From NCBI RefSeq assembly GCF_001667145.1, contig NZ_LZIF01000096.1:41085-105084 (forward strand): 64,000 nt of DNA. Reading direction: 5' to 3'. A model generated the notes under the pieces. It was given only the letters and a program-made list of their open reading frames with translations. It ran no database searches and was not told the DNA's origin. A program made the position numbers and the translations under genes. Shown piece by piece: positions 18,010 through 31,982 of this stretch (within the stretch, counting starts at the first letter, position 1; every line of letters starts with the position of its first letter). The DNA is from Mycobacterium sp. 852002-51971_SCH5477799-a. GTDB lineage: Bacteria; Actinomycetota; Actinomycetes; Mycobacteriales; Mycobacteriaceae.

Positions 18010-18966
18010 CTATTCGGCGATGGAGAACACAATGCCGTCCAGGATGTCGTGCTCGCTGACCGTCAGTTGGTCGATGCCCGCGCGGGCACGCAGCTCGCGT
18101 GCCAACTCCTCGACCACGATCGCACCCCCGCCGATCACGTCGGCGCGGCCCTCGTGCATGGGTGGCAGTGCCGCGCGCTCGGCCCGCGTCATGCCGATCA
18201 GCCGTTCGCATACCGAGAGCAGGTCGTCGTCGGGTACACGCGAAAGATGAATGGCCGCAGAATCGTACGCCGTCAAGTTATGGGCCAGCGCGGACAGCGT
18301 CGTCATGGTCCCGGCCAGTCCCACCCACGTCTTCGCGCCCTCCACGGGCACCGCCTCCAGCGCGACCCCAAGTCGTTCGCGCACCACCCGGCGCGCCGCC
18401 GCGACCTCCTCGGGCGTCGGCGGGTCCGAATGCAGGCAGCGTTCGGTCAGCCGGACGCAGCCGATGTCGGCCGAGTAGCTGGCCGCCACGCCGCCTTCAG
18501 CATCGGCGCCGACGACGATTTCGGTGGAGCCGCCGCCCAGGTCGACGACAACGAAAGGGCCTGTGGCACTGTCCAATTCGCCGACCGCGCCGCGGAACGA
18601 GAGCTCTGCCTCTTCGGCGCCGGTAATCACCTCCGCCACCGCTCCGGGCAGCACCGCACCCAACACGTCGGCCGTCATCGCAAAGAAGGCCTCGCGGTTG
18701 GCGACATCGCGGGCGGCGGATGTCACCACCATCCGCACCCGCCGCGCGCCGTGCTCGTCGATCAAGGCCGCGTAATCGGTGAGCGCGGCGCGGGTGCGCG
18801 CAATCGCGTCCGGCGCGAACTCGCCGGTCGCGTCCACACCCTGGCCCAGCCGCACGATCCGCGTCTCCCGGTGCACATCGCTCAGCCGGCCACCGTCGAA
18901 GTCGGCGATCAGCAAGCGAATTGAGTTGGTACCGCAGTCGATTCCCGCGAGCCTGCCGTTCACCAT
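18010..18966 (-). CDS. ppx2: Ppx/GppA-family phosphatase (Ppx2-like, Rv1026)
   Basis: A 318-residue member of the ASKHA exopolyphosphatase/pppGpp phosphatase family. N-terminal phosphate loop IDCGTNSIRLLIAD (about 9-22) and second loop VVDLGGGSTEIVVG (about 140-153) are intact. It is shorter than E. coli Ppx, lacking its C-terminal HD-like half, as usual in actinobacteria. It lies last in the eno-ftsB-DUF501-ppx2 run and overlaps the DUF501 end by 7 nt. Polyphosphate or pppGpp hydrolysis is inferred from the family. Confidence 0.92.
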   Translation of the reverse strand: MVNGRLAGIDCGTNSIRLLIADFDGGRLSDVHRETRIVRLGQGVDATGEFAPDAIARTRAALTDYAALIDEHGARRVRMVVTSAARDVANREAFFAMTADVLGAVLPGAVAEVITGAEEAELSFRGAVGELDSATGPFVVVDLGGGSTEIVVGADAEGGVAASYSADIGCVRLTERCLHSDPPTPEEVAAARRVVRERLGVALEAVPVEGAKTWVGLAGTMTTLSALAHNLTAYDSAAIHLSRVPDDDLLSVCERLIGMTRAERAALPPMHEGRADVIGGGAIVVEELARELRARAGIDQLTVSEHDILDGIVFSIAE

Positions 18967-19448
18967 TGGCCTGCCACCAATATGCCCGCCATCGCGGGCT
19001 CGTCAACCAGGATCGCCAGCGCCTCGTCGCCGAACGGGTTGACGCCGGGGCCCTTGGCCAGCGAATGCGCGATCAGGACGTGCAGACACTTGACCCGGTC
19101 GGGCATTCCGCCGCCGGAGAACGTGGTACCCAGTGATTCGATCGCGTCTCGTTCGGCCAGATACGACTCATGCGCACGCCGGTATGCGGCCGCCAACTCC
19201 GTGTCCTGAGCCAGCCGCTCGGTCATCTCGCGCATCAACCCGGTGGTCTCCAGCCGGCTGGCCGCGGCCGTCAGGGCGGGATGGGTCAGGTAGTACAGCG
19301 TCGGAAACGGAGTGCCGTCAGGCAGTTTCGGCGCTGTCTTCACCACACCGGGTTCACCATTGGGACACCGGTAGGCGATCTCGAGTACCCCGCGCGGCTC
19401 GCGCCCGAGCTGGCGCGCCACCGCTTCCAGGTCCGCATGATCAACCAC
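18960..19448 (-). CDS. DUF501 conserved protein (Rv1025-like)
   Basis: 162 residues from GTG 19448 (VVDHADLEAVARQLGREPRG). Characteristic DUF501 pattern: IAYRCPNGEPGVVKTAPKLP then FPTLYYLTHP, with a C-terminal FSGGGMPDRVKCLH motif containing Cys and His that could bind a metal. The start overlaps the ftsB-like stop and the end overlaps ppx2, indicating translational coupling. Function unknown; the gene is conserved between ftsB-like and ppx genes in actinobacteria. Confidence 0.88.
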   Translation of the reverse strand: MVDHADLEAVARQLGREPRGVLEIAYRCPNGEPGVVKTAPKLPDGTPFPTLYYLTHPALTAAASRLETTGLMREMTERLAQDTELAAAYRRAHESYLAERDAIESLGTTFSGGGMPDRVKCLHVLIAHSLAKGPGVNPFGDEALAILVDEPAMAGILVAGQW

Positions 19449-20148
19449 CGGGACCCGTGGGATTCGGGGCGGGCGCCTGCTCGGTCGATCCCGGTTCGGC
19501 CGGAAGGGCAGGGGGCGCAGGCGCTTTGGCCGGCGGCAGGTGCGGGGCGTCAGCGATGGTGTGCCACAGCGACGTGTACCAGGGATCACCGTTGGCCGGC
19601 TTCGCCGACGGGGATCCCGGCTGCAAGGGTTCGGCCGCCGACGGCGGCAGCTGAACCTGGAACGGGATGTCTCCGGGCTTGACGAAGCCGAGCCGCTCGC
19701 GAGCCTGCGCCGCAATGTAGGCCGGGTCGGCGAGTTTGGCCTTCCGCGCCTCTAATTCCGCGACCTGGCTGCGCAGGGCCGCCTCGGTGGCGGCGAGCTG
19801 ATTCATCTCGGTGCGCTGAGCAAAATAGGTGCGCACCGGTCCGGCGATGGTCAACGTCAGCACGCACACCACCGCGGCCAGCACCGCCGCGCGGCGGGCG
19901 GTGAAGCCCAGCCGTTGCTCGGCGCGCTGCTCGAGAGATTCGGCGGCTTGGCGCGTGATGGGTTCGACGACATGCTCTTGTTGCGTCCGCGTCGGGGTCC
20001 GGCCGGCCGGGTTCGCCGTGGGCGACGTCCGCGCAGTCGGCTTGGAGGACGGCTTGGCGGTGCGGCGGCCCCGACCCGAAGCGCCGGCCTTCCCCGGGCG
20101 GGGTGCCGGGGAGCGCCGCTTCGAGTCGGGCCGTTTCGCGTCAGCCAT
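19441..20148 (-). CDS. FtsB/DivIC-family septum formation initiator (Rv1024-like)
   Basis: A 235-residue bitopic division protein. It has a basic Pro/Ser/Thr-rich cytoplasmic N-terminus (1-80), one membrane helix at about 86-104, a short coiled coil at about 108-142 (MNQLAATEAALRSQVAELEA), then the conserved ARERLGFVKPGD motif at about 148-160. The C-terminal tail is Pro/Ala-rich. It is predicted to bind FtsL and FtsQ at the divisome. It follows eno by 20 nt and overlaps the DUF501 start. The long basic N-terminus is an actinobacterial elaboration. Confidence 0.9.
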   Translation of the reverse strand: MADAKRPDSKRRSPAPRPGKAGASGRGRRTAKPSSKPTARTSPTANPAGRTPTRTQQEHVVEPITRQAAESLEQRAEQRLGFTARRAAVLAAVVCVLTLTIAGPVRTYFAQRTEMNQLAATEAALRSQVAELEARKAKLADPAYIAAQARERLGFVKPGDIPFQVQLPPSAAEPLQPGSPSAKPANGDPWYTSLWHTIADAPHLPPAKAPAPPALPAEPGSTEQAPAPNPTGPGG

Positions 20149-20168
20149 GTCAGCCGTTGCACATCAGG

Positions 20169-21515
<1,347 letters not shown>

Positions 21516-22247
21516 CTACAGCGGGTGACCTTTCGCGTAGGCGGTCGCCCAATCGCGGACCGCCCTGGCGTAGACACCGGAATTGTTGTAGGCGCGCAGC
21601 GCGGTGATCCAGCCGCGGGGAGTCGCGAGATCCTTTCCGCGCCAACACAGGTAACCGGCCGCCGCGAGCGCGGCGTCGTCGATGTTGTCCGGGCTGACCC
21701 GGCCGTCGTTGTGAGCGTCGACACCATAGAGCCGCCACGTCTCCGGGATGAACTGCATCGGCCCCATGGCGCGCGTCACGCCGTCTTCGTCAGTGACGGC
21801 TTCCTCGGCGTCGACGATGCGCAGCGTGCCGCCGCTGCCGTCGAGGCGCACACCCCGAATCGGGGGGCTCACATCGCCGTTGGGGGCCAGCCGAGCGCCG
21901 CGGTAGGTGCCGTGGTGGCTCTCGACTTGGCCGATGCCCGCCAGGGTGGTCCAGGCGATGTGGCATTTCGGGTTTTCGACCTCGGCAACCCGCGCGGCGT
22001 AGGCGTAGGCCTCGAGCGCGATCACCGGAATCTCCAGCCCCACCGACCGCTGTTGCGCCCACTCCCGCAACTGATCCGCGGGCCGGCCGCTGGCATGAGT
22101 GTCCACCGCCGGCACCGCATCCCCGGCCGGCGGCGGGACACCGTCGGGAATGAACAGGCTGAGCTGCCAGGTGCAGCTGGAGGCCAGCACGATCGAGGTC
22201 GCGCCGATCACGGCGGCCGCGCGCAGCCAACGCCTCGGCGACACCAT
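21516..22247 (-). CDS. lpqU: LpqU, lipoprotein with lytic transglycosylase-like domain
   Basis: 243 residues from ATG 22247, chosen because AGGAAA lies 5 nt upstream; this matches the M. tuberculosis length I recall. The signal peptide ends in a lipobox-like ASSC with Cys25. The domain resembles the MltB/SLT_2 family: candidate catalytic Glu109 in AGIGQVESHHG and the GPMQFIPETW motif, followed by DDAALAAAGYLC. It probably cleaves peptidoglycan at the cell surface. It lies 57 bp upstream of eno. Confidence 0.9.
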   Translation of the reverse strand: MVSPRRWLRAAAVIGATSIVLASSCTWQLSLFIPDGVPPPAGDAVPAVDTHASGRPADQLREWAQQRSVGLEIPVIALEAYAYAARVAEVENPKCHIAWTTLAGIGQVESHHGTYRGARLAPNGDVSPPIRGVRLDGSGGTLRIVDAEEAVTDEDGVTRAMGPMQFIPETWRLYGVDAHNDGRVSPDNIDDAALAAAGYLCWRGKDLATPRGWITALRAYNNSGVYARAVRDWATAYAKGHPL

Positions 22248-22563
22248 GCTTTCCTGAGCTCCCCACACTCGCTTGCACCAACTTCCGCCACACCATCGTC
22301 CCATGCGTTCGGCAACTACCCGGTTGCCTCGGGCCTCGGCGCACCGACCTATCGCCGGTTTCAGCTAAGCATCGGTTAGCTGCTGGTCGCCTTGGCTAGC
22401 GCGGCCAGACCGACGCCGACCACGGGGATTCGCAACCTCATCCGCAATATTACCGAGCGTCCGATGACAAGTCGGGCAAACATTCCGGTGATCGCTCGCA
22501 CCGACGGGCGAAAGTGTGAAATCAAGGCGCGGCGTCGCCACGGTAACGCGGTTGCCCGTCGCC
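22248..22563. other. 316-bp intergenic region between mazG and lpqU
   Basis: No gene seen; open frames on either strand look like shadows. It must contain the lpqU promoter. A CGGTAACGCGG motif occurs near 22540, but no clear -10/-35 pair or hairpin with a T-run was found. Confidence 0.5.
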
Positions 22564-23597
22564 TCAGGCATCGCCGGCCGCGGCGTCGGCACTGGATTCG
22601 ACCTCGACCAAGTCGGAGTCGGCATCGCCGTCCTTCTCGGTCTGCGACTTTCGATCGTCGAATGCCGCGGGGTCGGCCGGCCAGTGCTCACGCCACTCCT
22701 CCCCGGAGATCTCGCCGAGCGGAGCCACGTCGAACTCCTCGGGAACATCAGTGCCTCGGCGTGCGGCCGAGATCGTCCGCTCGACTTCGCGGACCGTCTC
22801 GACGAAATCGAGAACGGCGCCGCGCAGGGCACTTTCGGCGTCGACGTCGGCCGATACTGAAATCGAGCTGATCGCCTCAGGAATAAGGTCGGCGGGCAGG
22901 CCCGCTTTGCCGGCACGCGCAATGACCTTCTGGGCCAGCGCCAATGCCGGCTGCCCGGTGTGCACATCGTCCATCACCGATTTTCGCGGCTTCTCGGCGG
23001 CCTTACGCTCTTCCCACTGGGCCAGTTGTTCTTCGAGCGAAATAGATTGCCCGGCAAGCACTCCCGGTACCCGATTGCCCAGTTTGCGAATCAGGGTGGC
23101 GGCGACGTCGTCGATGGTAAAGGGGAACTGCGACGCGTCCTCGGCGATGCGGGCGTGGAACAGCACCTGCAGTAGCACGTCGCCGAGCTCTTCGCGCAAC
23201 GCCTCGGCGTTGCCGCTGCCGACCGCGTCCAGCAATTCGTAGGTCTCCTCCAGCAGGAATCGGCGCAGGGAGTCGTGCGTTTGCTCGCTTTCCCACGGCC
23301 CGGCGGTGCGCAGCTTGTCCATCATCGCCACGGCATCGACCAGCCGCTCACCGCGCGGCGTCTCCGGCGCGGCGATCAGCCGCGCACCGGCCGCCAGCCG
23401 GGCGACGACGGCGGGGTGGTCGCGATCCGACGACAGCAGCACCGGAGCGTCTTCGCCGGAATGCACCGGGCGCGCCGCGGACAGCGACCAGGGAACCGCG
23501 ACGGGCATCTCCTCGGTGTATTGCACCTCGCCGGACAGGTGCTCGATGGCTTCGATGGGCACCAGCGAGGGACGGCGTGGGTCGAACAAGACGACGA

Positions 23598-23601
<4 letters not shown>
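22564..23601 (-). CDS. mazG: MazG nucleoside triphosphate pyrophosphohydrolase
   Basis: 345 residues. An N-terminal region of about 90 residues precedes the MazG helical domain with its metal-binding EExxE-x-ExxD pattern: [13 protein letters not shown] and [34 protein letters not shown] and a short acidic Ser/Asp/Glu-rich tail follow. It hydrolyses (d)NTPs, including oxidised nucleotides in mycobacteria, sanitising the pool. It overlaps the mfd stop by 4 nt (ATGA), so repair genes mfd and mazG form one transcription unit. Confidence 0.95.
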
Positions 23602-27254
<3,653 letters not shown>

Positions 27255-27399
27255 GATGAATTCCATTCTAGGGGCCCTCAGTCACAGGGCCGGACACGCC
27301 GAACCCCCCGGCGACCTGCTGGCCCGGGACTGCGGTTCGTGGCGATCGCAAGCGCGGCGTAGCCGGGCGCTGCGGGTCGCCACCATCGGGTTAGCGCGG

Positions 27400-28047
27400 C
27401 TACTCGTCCTGCAGCCGCGGGTCGGCCTCCAGGTGGGTCAGCCCGTTCCACATCAGATTGACCAGATGGGCGGCTACCACTTCCTTCTTGGGCTCCCGCG
27501 TATCGAGCCACCACTGCGCCGTCATCGACACCGAGCCGACGAGCGCCTGGGCGTACAGCGGCGCCAGCCCGGGATCCAGGCCACGACGGGAGAAGTCGCC
27601 GGCCAGGATGGAGCTGACCTGATTGACGGCGTCATTGAGCAGGCTGGAGTAGGTGCCCGAGCTGATCGCCGCCGGCGAGTCGCGGATCATGATCCGGAAG
27701 CCGTCGGTGCGCTGTTCGACGTAGGTGAGCAGCGCCAGCGCGACCCGCTCGACGCGCACCCGGGACCGGTTGTTGGTCAGCGACGAGGTGATGCCGTCCA
27801 GCAGCGCGGACATCTCGCGGTCGACGACGACCGCGTACAGGCCTTCCTTGCCGCCGAAGTGCTCGTAGACGACCGGTTTGGACACGTTGGCGCGCAGCGC
27901 GATCTCCTCGATCGAGGTGCCTTCGTATCCGCGTTCGGCGAACAGCGTGCGCGCGATGCCGACCAGCTGCTGGCGACGCTCGGTGCCGGTCATCCGCGCG
28001 CGGGGGGCCCGCGCCTCTTTGTCCGGTTCCTTGTCCAGCACGGCCAC
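27400..28047 (-). CDS. TetR-family transcriptional regulator (Rv1019-like)
   Basis: 215 residues from GTG 28047. The same frame is open to an ATG at 28089 (229 residues), and the internal ATG (MTGTERRQQL) would give 197; no start has a good ribosome site, so it may be leaderless. The N-terminal helix-turn-helix has the TetR pattern TLFAERGYEGTSIEEIALRA followed by NVSKPVVYEHFGGKEGLY. The C-terminal ligand domain is of unknown specificity. It lies 145 bp upstream of mfd in the same direction and divergent from tRNA-Gln/glmU. Confidence 0.92.
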   Translation of the reverse strand: MAVLDKEPDKEARAPRARMTGTERRQQLVGIARTLFAERGYEGTSIEEIALRANVSKPVVYEHFGGKEGLYAVVVDREMSALLDGITSSLTNNRSRVRVERVALALLTYVEQRTDGFRIMIRDSPAAISSGTYSSLLNDAVNQVSSILAGDFSRRGLDPGLAPLYAQALVGSVSMTAQWWLDTREPKKEVVAAHLVNLMWNGLTHLEADPRLQDE

Positions 28048-28154
28048 GTCAATCAGCGTATCGGTCAACGGCCGACAAGCGGCCCGCATCGCCGTCGGAC
28101 TAAAGTCTTCTTGGCGCGGTGGGTATCAACCCGCCGCTCGCCATGGGTCAGCGA

Positions 28155-28226
28155 TCCGTCGTGGTGTAATCGGCAGCACCTCTGATTTTGGTTCAGATAG
28201 TTCAGGTTCGAGTCCTGGCGACGGAG
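28155..28226 (+). tRNA. tRNA-Gln (anticodon UUG)
   Basis: A 72-nt cloverleaf: acceptor TCCGTCG pairs with CGACGGA, anticodon stem TCTGA/TCAGA encloses TTTTGGT with anticodon TTG, and the T-arm is CAGGT-TCGAGTC-CTGGC with one mismatch. Discriminator G follows; CCA is not encoded. It lies between the TetR gene and glmU. Confidence 0.92.
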
Positions 28227-28349
28227 CTTCAATCGCGAGTTGCGGAATCCCGTCGTTTTTTGCCTTCACCGCAGATGAAGTGACACGCTTGACGGCGTGT
28301 CGGCGCTTCCGCGCGCAGCCCGCGCGGGACGAACCCAAGAGGAGGGTTG

Positions 28350-29855
28350 ATGTCGTCTCCTGGTGATACCGCGGTCCTGGTGCTGGCGGCCGGGCCCGGC
28401 ACCCGGATGCGGTCGGACACCCCGAAAGTCCTGCACACCATCGGTGGCCGCAGCATGCTGGCGCATCTCCTGCACACGATCACCAAGGTGGCTCCCCAGC
28501 ACCTGGCCGTCGTCTTGGGCCATGACCACGAGCGCATCGCCCCGCTCGTGGCCGACTGGGCCGACGCCCTGGGACGCCCCGTCGATGTGGCGCTGCAAGA
28601 CCGCCCCCGCGGCACGGGCGACGCCGTGCTGTGCGGCCTGTCCGCGCTGCCCCCCGACTATGCCGGGGTCGTGGTCGTCACTTCGGGCGACACCCCGCTG
28701 CTGGACGCCGACACCCTGGCCGACCTGATCGCCACCCACAGCGCGGCGCCGGCCGCGGTCACCGTGCTGACCACCACGCTGAGCGACCCCACCGGGTACG
28801 GCCGCATCCTGCGCACCCAGGACAACGAGGTGACGGCGATCGTCGAACACGCCGACGCGACGCCCTCGCAACGCGAGATCCGTGAGGTCAACGCCGGCGT
28901 CTACGCCTTCGACACCGCGGCGTTGCGCTCCGCGCTGAACCGGTTGAGTTCCAACAACGCCCAGCACGAGCTCTACCTGACCGACGTCATCGCCATCCTG
29001 CGCGGCGACGGCCTGGCCATCCACGCCCGCCACGTCGACGACAGCGCGCTGGTGGCCGGCGTCAACAACCGCGTCCAACTCGCGCAGCTGGGCGCCGAAC
29101 TGAACCGCCGCATCATCGCGGGTCATCAGATGGCCGGCGTCACCATCGTCGACCCCGCCACCACCTGGATCGACGTCGAAGTCAACATCGGGCGTGACAC
29201 CGTCATCCAGCCGGGTACGCAGTTGCTCGGCCGCACTCAGGTCGGGAGCCACTGCGTCGTCGGCCCGGACACCACCCTGACCGACGTCAGCGTCGGCGAC
29301 GGCGCCTCGGTGGTGCGCACCCACGGCACCGCGTCGTCGATCGGTGCCGGTGCGACCGTCGGGCCGTTCACCTACCTGCGGCCCGGCACGGCGCTGGGCG
29401 ACGACGGCAAGCTCGGCGCATTCGTCGAGACCAAGAACGCCACCATCGGCACCGGCTCCAAAGTGCCGCACCTGACCTACGTCGGGGACGCGGACATCGG
29501 CGATCACAGCAACATCGGCGCATCGAGTGTGTTCGTCAACTATGACGGCGAATCCAAGCGGCGGACGACCATCGGCTCGCACGTGCGCACCGGCTCGGAC
29601 ACCATGTTCGTGGCGCCGGTGACCGTCGGCGACGGCGCCTATACCGGGGCGGGCACGGTGGTGCGCAACGACGTCCCGCCCGGAACGCTGGCGGTATCCG
29701 CGGGTCCGCAGCGCAACATCGAAGGCTGGGTGCGCCGCAAGCGCCCGGGCAGTGCGGCCGCGCAGGCGGCCGAGGCCGCCGAGAAGGCCGCCGGTCAGAG
29801 CACCCCGCAGATCTCCACGGCCGGCCAGGCGCCAGAAGCAGAATCGACACCGTGA
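28350..29855 (+). CDS. glmU: GlmU, bifunctional acetyltransferase/uridylyltransferase
   Basis: 501 residues from ATG 28350 with AGGAGG upstream. The N-terminal uridylyltransferase has LAAGPGTRM (12-20) and Lys26 in TPKVLH. The C-terminal left-handed beta-helix acetyltransferase has hexapeptide repeats and the [20 protein letters not shown] catalytic region. It makes GlcNAc-1-P then UDP-GlcNAc for peptidoglycan and arabinogalactan linkers. The C-terminal 35 residues are Ala/Pro/Glu-rich. It is followed by prsA, which feeds PRPP into nucleotide and decaprenyl-phosphoryl-arabinose synthesis. Confidence 0.97.
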   Translation: MSSPGDTAVLVLAAGPGTRMRSDTPKVLHTIGGRSMLAHLLHTITKVAPQHLAVVLGHDHERIAPLVADWADALGRPVDVALQDRPRGTGDAVLCGLSALPPDYAGVVVVTSGDTPLLDADTLADLIATHSAAPAAVTVLTTTLSDPTGYGRILRTQDNEVTAIVEHADATPSQREIREVNAGVYAFDTAALRSALNRLSSNNAQHELYLTDVIAILRGDGLAIHARHVDDSALVAGVNNRVQLAQLGAELNRRIIAGHQMAGVTIVDPATTWIDVEVNIGRDTVIQPGTQLLGRTQVGSHCVVGPDTTLTDVSVGDGASVVRTHGTASSIGAGATVGPFTYLRPGTALGDDGKLGAFVETKNATIGTGSKVPHLTYVGDADIGDHSNIGASSVFVNYDGESKRRTTIGSHVRTGSDTMFVAPVTVGDGAYTGAGTVVRNDVPPGTLAVSAGPQRNIEGWVRRKRPGSAAAQAAEAAEKAAGQSTPQISTAGQAPEAESTP

Positions 29856-29949
29856 ATTTGCTAGCTGGCAACCCGGCCACAGTTCCGTACCATTCGCTTC
29901 GTACGATGGGGCCTTCCATTCCCCACCCCGATATGGCGAGGGCAGCGCG

Positions 29950-30930
29950 TTGAGCCACGACTGGACCGATAACCGCAAAAATTTGATGCTCTTCTCCGGC
30001 CGCGCGCATCCGGAGCTGGCCGAGCAGGTGGCCAAGGAGCTCGACGTCCACGTCACCGCTCAGACCGCGCGGGAGTTCGCCAACGGCGAGATCTTCGTGC
30101 GGTTCCACGAGTCGGTGCGTGGCTGCGACGCGTTCGTCCTGCAGTCGGCCCCGGACCCGGTCAACAACTGGCTGATGGAACAGCTGATCATGATCGACGC
30201 CCTGAAGCGGGGCAGCGCCAAGCGGATCACGGCGGTCATGCCGTTCTATCCGTACGCCCGGCAGGACAAGAAGCACCGTGGCCGCGAGCCGATCTCGGCT
30301 CGGCTGGTCGCGGACCTGCTCAAGACGGCCGGCGCGGACCGGATCGTCACGGTCGACCTGCACACCGACCAGATCCAGGGCTTCTTCGACGGGCCCGTCG
30401 ACCACATGCGCGGGCAGAACCTGCTGACCGGCTACATCCGCGACAACTATCCCGACGGCAACATGGTCGTCGTCTCGCCCGACTCCGGCCGGGTGCGCAT
30501 CGCCGAGAAATGGGCCGACGCGCTGGGCGGCGTCCCGCTGGCCTTCATTCACAAGACCCGCGACCCGCGGGTGCCCAACCAGGTGGTGTCCAACCGCGTC
30601 GTCGGCGAGGTGGCCGGGCGGACCTGTGTCCTGATCGACGACATGATCGACACCGGTGGCACCATCGCCGGCGCGGTCAAGTTGCTGCGCGACGAGGGCG
30701 CCGGTGACGTGATCATCGCGGCCACCCACGGGGTGCTCTCCGATCCGGCCGCCGAGCGGCTGGCCGCCTGCGGCGCCCGGGAAGTGATCGTGACGAACAC
30801 CCTGCCGATCGGCGAGGAGAAGCGTTTCCCCCAGCTGACCGTCCTGTCCATCGCGCCGCTGCTGGCCAGCACCATCCGCGCCGTGTTCGAAAACGGTTCC
30901 GTCACCGGGCTATTCGACGGAGACGCCTAG
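29950..30930 (+). CDS. prsA: Ribose-phosphate pyrophosphokinase
   Basis: 326 residues from TTG 29950, which gives the start SHDWTDNRKNLMLFSGRAH and the M. tuberculosis length. ATP-binding flexible loop, KRGSAKRITAVMPFYPYARQ, the metal-binding VDLHTDQIQGFF, and the PRPP loop VLIDDMIDTGGTI are present. It forms PRPP from ribose-5-phosphate and ATP. The open frame extends further upstream into the glmU 3' end but has no other plausible start. It abuts the ArsC-family gene directly (stop, then ATG). Confidence 0.96.
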   Translation: MSHDWTDNRKNLMLFSGRAHPELAEQVAKELDVHVTAQTAREFANGEIFVRFHESVRGCDAFVLQSAPDPVNNWLMEQLIMIDALKRGSAKRITAVMPFYPYARQDKKHRGREPISARLVADLLKTAGADRIVTVDLHTDQIQGFFDGPVDHMRGQNLLTGYIRDNYPDGNMVVVSPDSGRVRIAEKWADALGGVPLAFIHKTRDPRVPNQVVSNRVVGEVAGRTCVLIDDMIDTGGTIAGAVKLLRDEGAGDVIIAATHGVLSDPAAERLAACGAREVIVTNTLPIGEEKRFPQLTVLSIAPLLASTIRAVFENGSVTGLFDGDA

Positions 30931-31275
30931 ATGGCCGACTCCGTCATCTACCACAACCCGAAATGCAGCACCTCCCGCAAGACGCTGGATTTGTTGCGCG
31001 ACAACGGCATTGAGCCCACCGTCGTCCAATATCTGAAGATGCCGCCGTCGCGCGGCGAGCTGGTGAAGATGATCCGCGACGCCGGCATCGATGTGCGCAC
31101 CGCCGTGCGCAAGCGCGAATCGCTGTACGACGAGCTGAATCTCGCGGATGCGACTGACGACCAATTGCTCGACGCCATGGTCGAACACCCCATCCTCATC
31201 GAACGACCCTTCGTCGTCACGCCGAAGGGCACTCGGCTGGCCCGCCCGATCGACGCGGTCCGCGAGATTCTGTGA
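30931..31275 (+). CDS. ArsC/Spx-family reductase (glutaredoxin-type arsenate reductase)
   Basis: A 114-residue thioredoxin-fold protein: YHNPKCSTSRKTLDLL has the single catalytic Cys12 as in E. coli-type ArsC, and RPFVVTPKGTRLARP keeps the RP(I/F)V motif with the downstream arginine. That favours an arsenate reductase-type enzyme over Spx, which carries CxxC. It uses glutathione/glutaredoxin in enterobacteria; mycobacteria lack glutathione, so mycothiol or mycoredoxin would be required. It sits between prsA and lpqT with no gap before and a 4-nt overlap after. No arsenic genes are nearby, so arsenate detoxification is only inferred. Confidence 0.88.
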   Translation: MADSVIYHNPKCSTSRKTLDLLRDNGIEPTVVQYLKMPPSRGELVKMIRDAGIDVRTAVRKRESLYDELNLADATDDQLLDAMVEHPILIERPFVVTPKGTRLARPIDAVREIL

Positions 31276-31931
31276 ATCGGCTCGGCCGCTTCATGGCCGC
31301 TGCCGCGATGGTTGCGGCGGCATTCTTCGCCGACGCCTGTGCACCGAAACCGCCTGACTACCAATCGATCTTGTCGACGACCCCGACGACCACGACCACC
31401 AAGCCGGCGGAGAAGCCGGTCCCCCTGTCGCAGTATCTGCAAAGCATCGGGGTGACCGGAGAGCCGGTGGCACCCGGGTCGCTGCCCGACCTGACGGTGT
31501 CGATCCCGACTCCCCCGGGCTGGTCGCCGTTCACCAGCCCGAACATCAGCCCGCAGACGTTCATCATCTCCCAAGGCGGCAAGTTCCCGACGGCGCGACT
31601 GGTGGTGTTCAAGCTCAACGGCGACTTCGACCCGGCCCAGGTCATCAAGCACGGCAACGACGATGCGCAACTGTTCGAGAACTTCAAGCAGCTGGACGCC
31701 TCGGGCGCGCCCTACAACGGCTTCCCGTCGTCGATGATCCAGGGCAGCTACGACCTCGAGGGTGGCATGCGGCTACACAGCTGGAACCGGATCGTCATTG
31801 CGACCGGATCGCCGCCCGCGCACCAGCGCTACCTGGTGCAGCTGACCATCACCGGCTTCGCCAATCAGGCGGCCGCGCAGTCGCCCGACATCGACAAGAT
31901 CATTCACGGATTCGTCGTCGCGGCGAAGTAG
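31272..31931 (+). CDS. lpqT: LpqT-like lipoprotein
   Basis: 219 residues from GTG overlapping the upstream stop. Signal peptide with lipobox-like ADAC (Cys23), Thr-rich linker (TTPTTTTTKPAEKP), then a domain of the LpqN/LpqT type: DLTVSIPTPPGWSPF, FIISQGGKFPTARLVVFKLN and HSWNRIVIATG. LpqN/LpqT proteins lie at the cell surface and are linked to envelope transport partners. It ends at a hairpin. Confidence 0.9.
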   Translation: MNRLGRFMAAAAMVAAAFFADACAPKPPDYQSILSTTPTTTTTKPAEKPVPLSQYLQSIGVTGEPVAPGSLPDLTVSIPTPPGWSPFTSPNISPQTFIISQGGKFPTARLVVFKLNGDFDPAQVIKHGNDDAQLFENFKQLDASGAPYNGFPSSMIQGSYDLEGGMRLHSWNRIVIATGSPPAHQRYLVQLTITGFANQAAAQSPDIDKIIHGFVVAAK

Positions 31932-31935
31932 GCAA

Positions 31936-31954
31936 TCGGCCGCTCTGCGGCCGA
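31936..31954 (+). terminator. Hairpin after lpqT
   Basis: TCGGCCGC, loop TCT, GCGGCCGA: a perfect 8-bp stem starting 5 nt after the lpqT stop. No T-run follows, as is common for mycobacterial terminators. It precedes the SDR gene, which begins 28 bp later. Confidence 0.55.
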
Positions 31955-31982
31955 GTGCGCTGCGCGATTAGTGTTGTCTGCC

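Noticed and set aside
22248..22563. Possible riboswitch upstream of lpqU
   Set aside because: Cyclic-di-AMP riboswitches occur before some actinobacterial cell-wall hydrolase genes, but I could not find their conserved core here.
28266..30056. Minus-strand frame of 596 codons across glmU and the prsA start
   Set aside because: Antisense to GlmU, whose hexapeptide repeats produce a long open complement.
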